5,974 nt of DNA from Pontiellaceae bacterium (lineage in GTDB: Bacteria > Verrucomicrobiota > Kiritimatiellia > Kiritimatiellales > Tichowtungiaceae): contig JAOZMR010000176.1 of the NCBI GenBank assembly GCA_029934215.1, positions 1-5,974 of the forward strand, read 5' to 3'. The notes below the pieces were generated by a model, which saw nothing but the letters and a program-made list of their open reading frames with translations, ran no database searches and was not told the DNA's origin. Made by a program: the position numbers and the translations under genes. The first letter of the stretch is position 1. Each line of letters begins with the position of its first letter. Positions 5,687-5,974 of this stretch are shown in pieces.

Positions 5687-5974
5687 TCACATTTGTGCGA
5701 CGAGAAGAACCGCCTCTGCCTTTTCCTTCATACAACCAGTAGAACGGGAAACCATCTCTTCCAACGTTTTTTGATTTCCTTTTGATATGTTTTTCTGCAG
5801 TAGCACATTGAAAAGAAAATCCTGATCCATCTTCTCCTGCCGTTTAGCGTGAGGTAGATTTTTGCATTTCTTACAAATATGATCCCGATGCCCGCGCCCA
5901 GAGAAACTCTCATTCGACAGAATGGACTCACACATCCAGCAATAATGCCCCCGATATCTTTTCTTCTTACCCAT
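5687..5974 (-). CDS. Small zinc-ribbon protein of unknown function
   Basis: The 95-residue product starts MGKKKRYRGHYC and has two CxxC pairs, Cys12/Cys15 and Cys34/Cys37, with histidines at 10, 29 and 32 nearby. This is a typical treble-clef or zinc-ribbon arrangement able to bind one zinc. The basic N-terminus suggests nucleic-acid contact. I recall it as a conserved hypothetical family with this start, so the ATG at the window edge (5972-5974) is probably genuine. The frame ends at TGA 5687-5689 after LLVAQM. Past that codon the same frame continues for 24 codons with a strongly basic PRKKKRRLRKNNRALF before a TAG at 5612-5614. The family, as I recall it, has a basic tail after this helix, so the TGA may be a nonsense mutation that trims the protein. 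Alternatively the end is natural and the tail is chance in DNA shared with the transposase relic. No operon partner is visible. Confidence 0.65.
   Translation of the reverse strand: MGKKKRYRGHYCWMCESILSNESFSGRGHRDHICKKCKNLPHAKRQEKMDQDFLFNVLLQKNISKGNQKTLEEMVSRSTGCMKEKAEAVLLVAQM

Overview
The window is about 6 kb of a bacterial chromosome with mid-range base composition. A block of intact housekeeping genes sits between two stretches of decaying mobile or accessory genes. The forms of the two transcarbamoylases, a DUF4338 (DruA-type) relic and a dense family of short TTCC...GGAA palindromes suggest the Planctomycetes-Verrucomicrobia-Chlamydiae group, perhaps Verrucomicrobiota or Kiritimatiellota. 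This placement rests on recalled sequence resemblance only and is tentative.

Left flank (3-638, minus): a broken DUF4338/DruA-family gene. The reading frame of the recognisable protein runs well upstream of the only available ATG. It has lost its start codon, carries a TGA where the family has Trp, and ends about 100 residues early.

lplA (827-1624, plus): a complete lipoate-protein ligase, apparently transcribed alone. It contains three exact copies, plus one near copy, of a 15-nt palindrome TTCCRA-N3-TYGGAA. Another copy lies just past its stop, and a fifth lies directly upstream of pyrB. The lplA/EEP convergent gap (1625-1908) also holds a perfect 9-bp hairpin with a rival pairing partner.

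Central operon (4827 down to 1909, minus): pyrB (aspartate carbamoyltransferase), argF (ornithine carbamoyltransferase) and an exported endonuclease/exonuclease/phosphatase-family protein. pyrB and argF abut with no intergenic base, and the argF ribosome binding site lies inside the end of pyrB. They place the two enzymes that compete for carbamoyl phosphate (pyrimidine and arginine synthesis) in one transcription unit. The third gene shows no evident metabolic link.

Right flank (5192-5974, minus): a 364-nt AT-rich gap without genes, then a DDE transposase remnant missing its N-terminal part and with an internal frame-changing deletion. Last is a small zinc-ribbon protein of unknown function whose reading frame ends at a TGA just before a very basic tail. 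No tRNA, rRNA, CRISPR array or intact defence system is visible.
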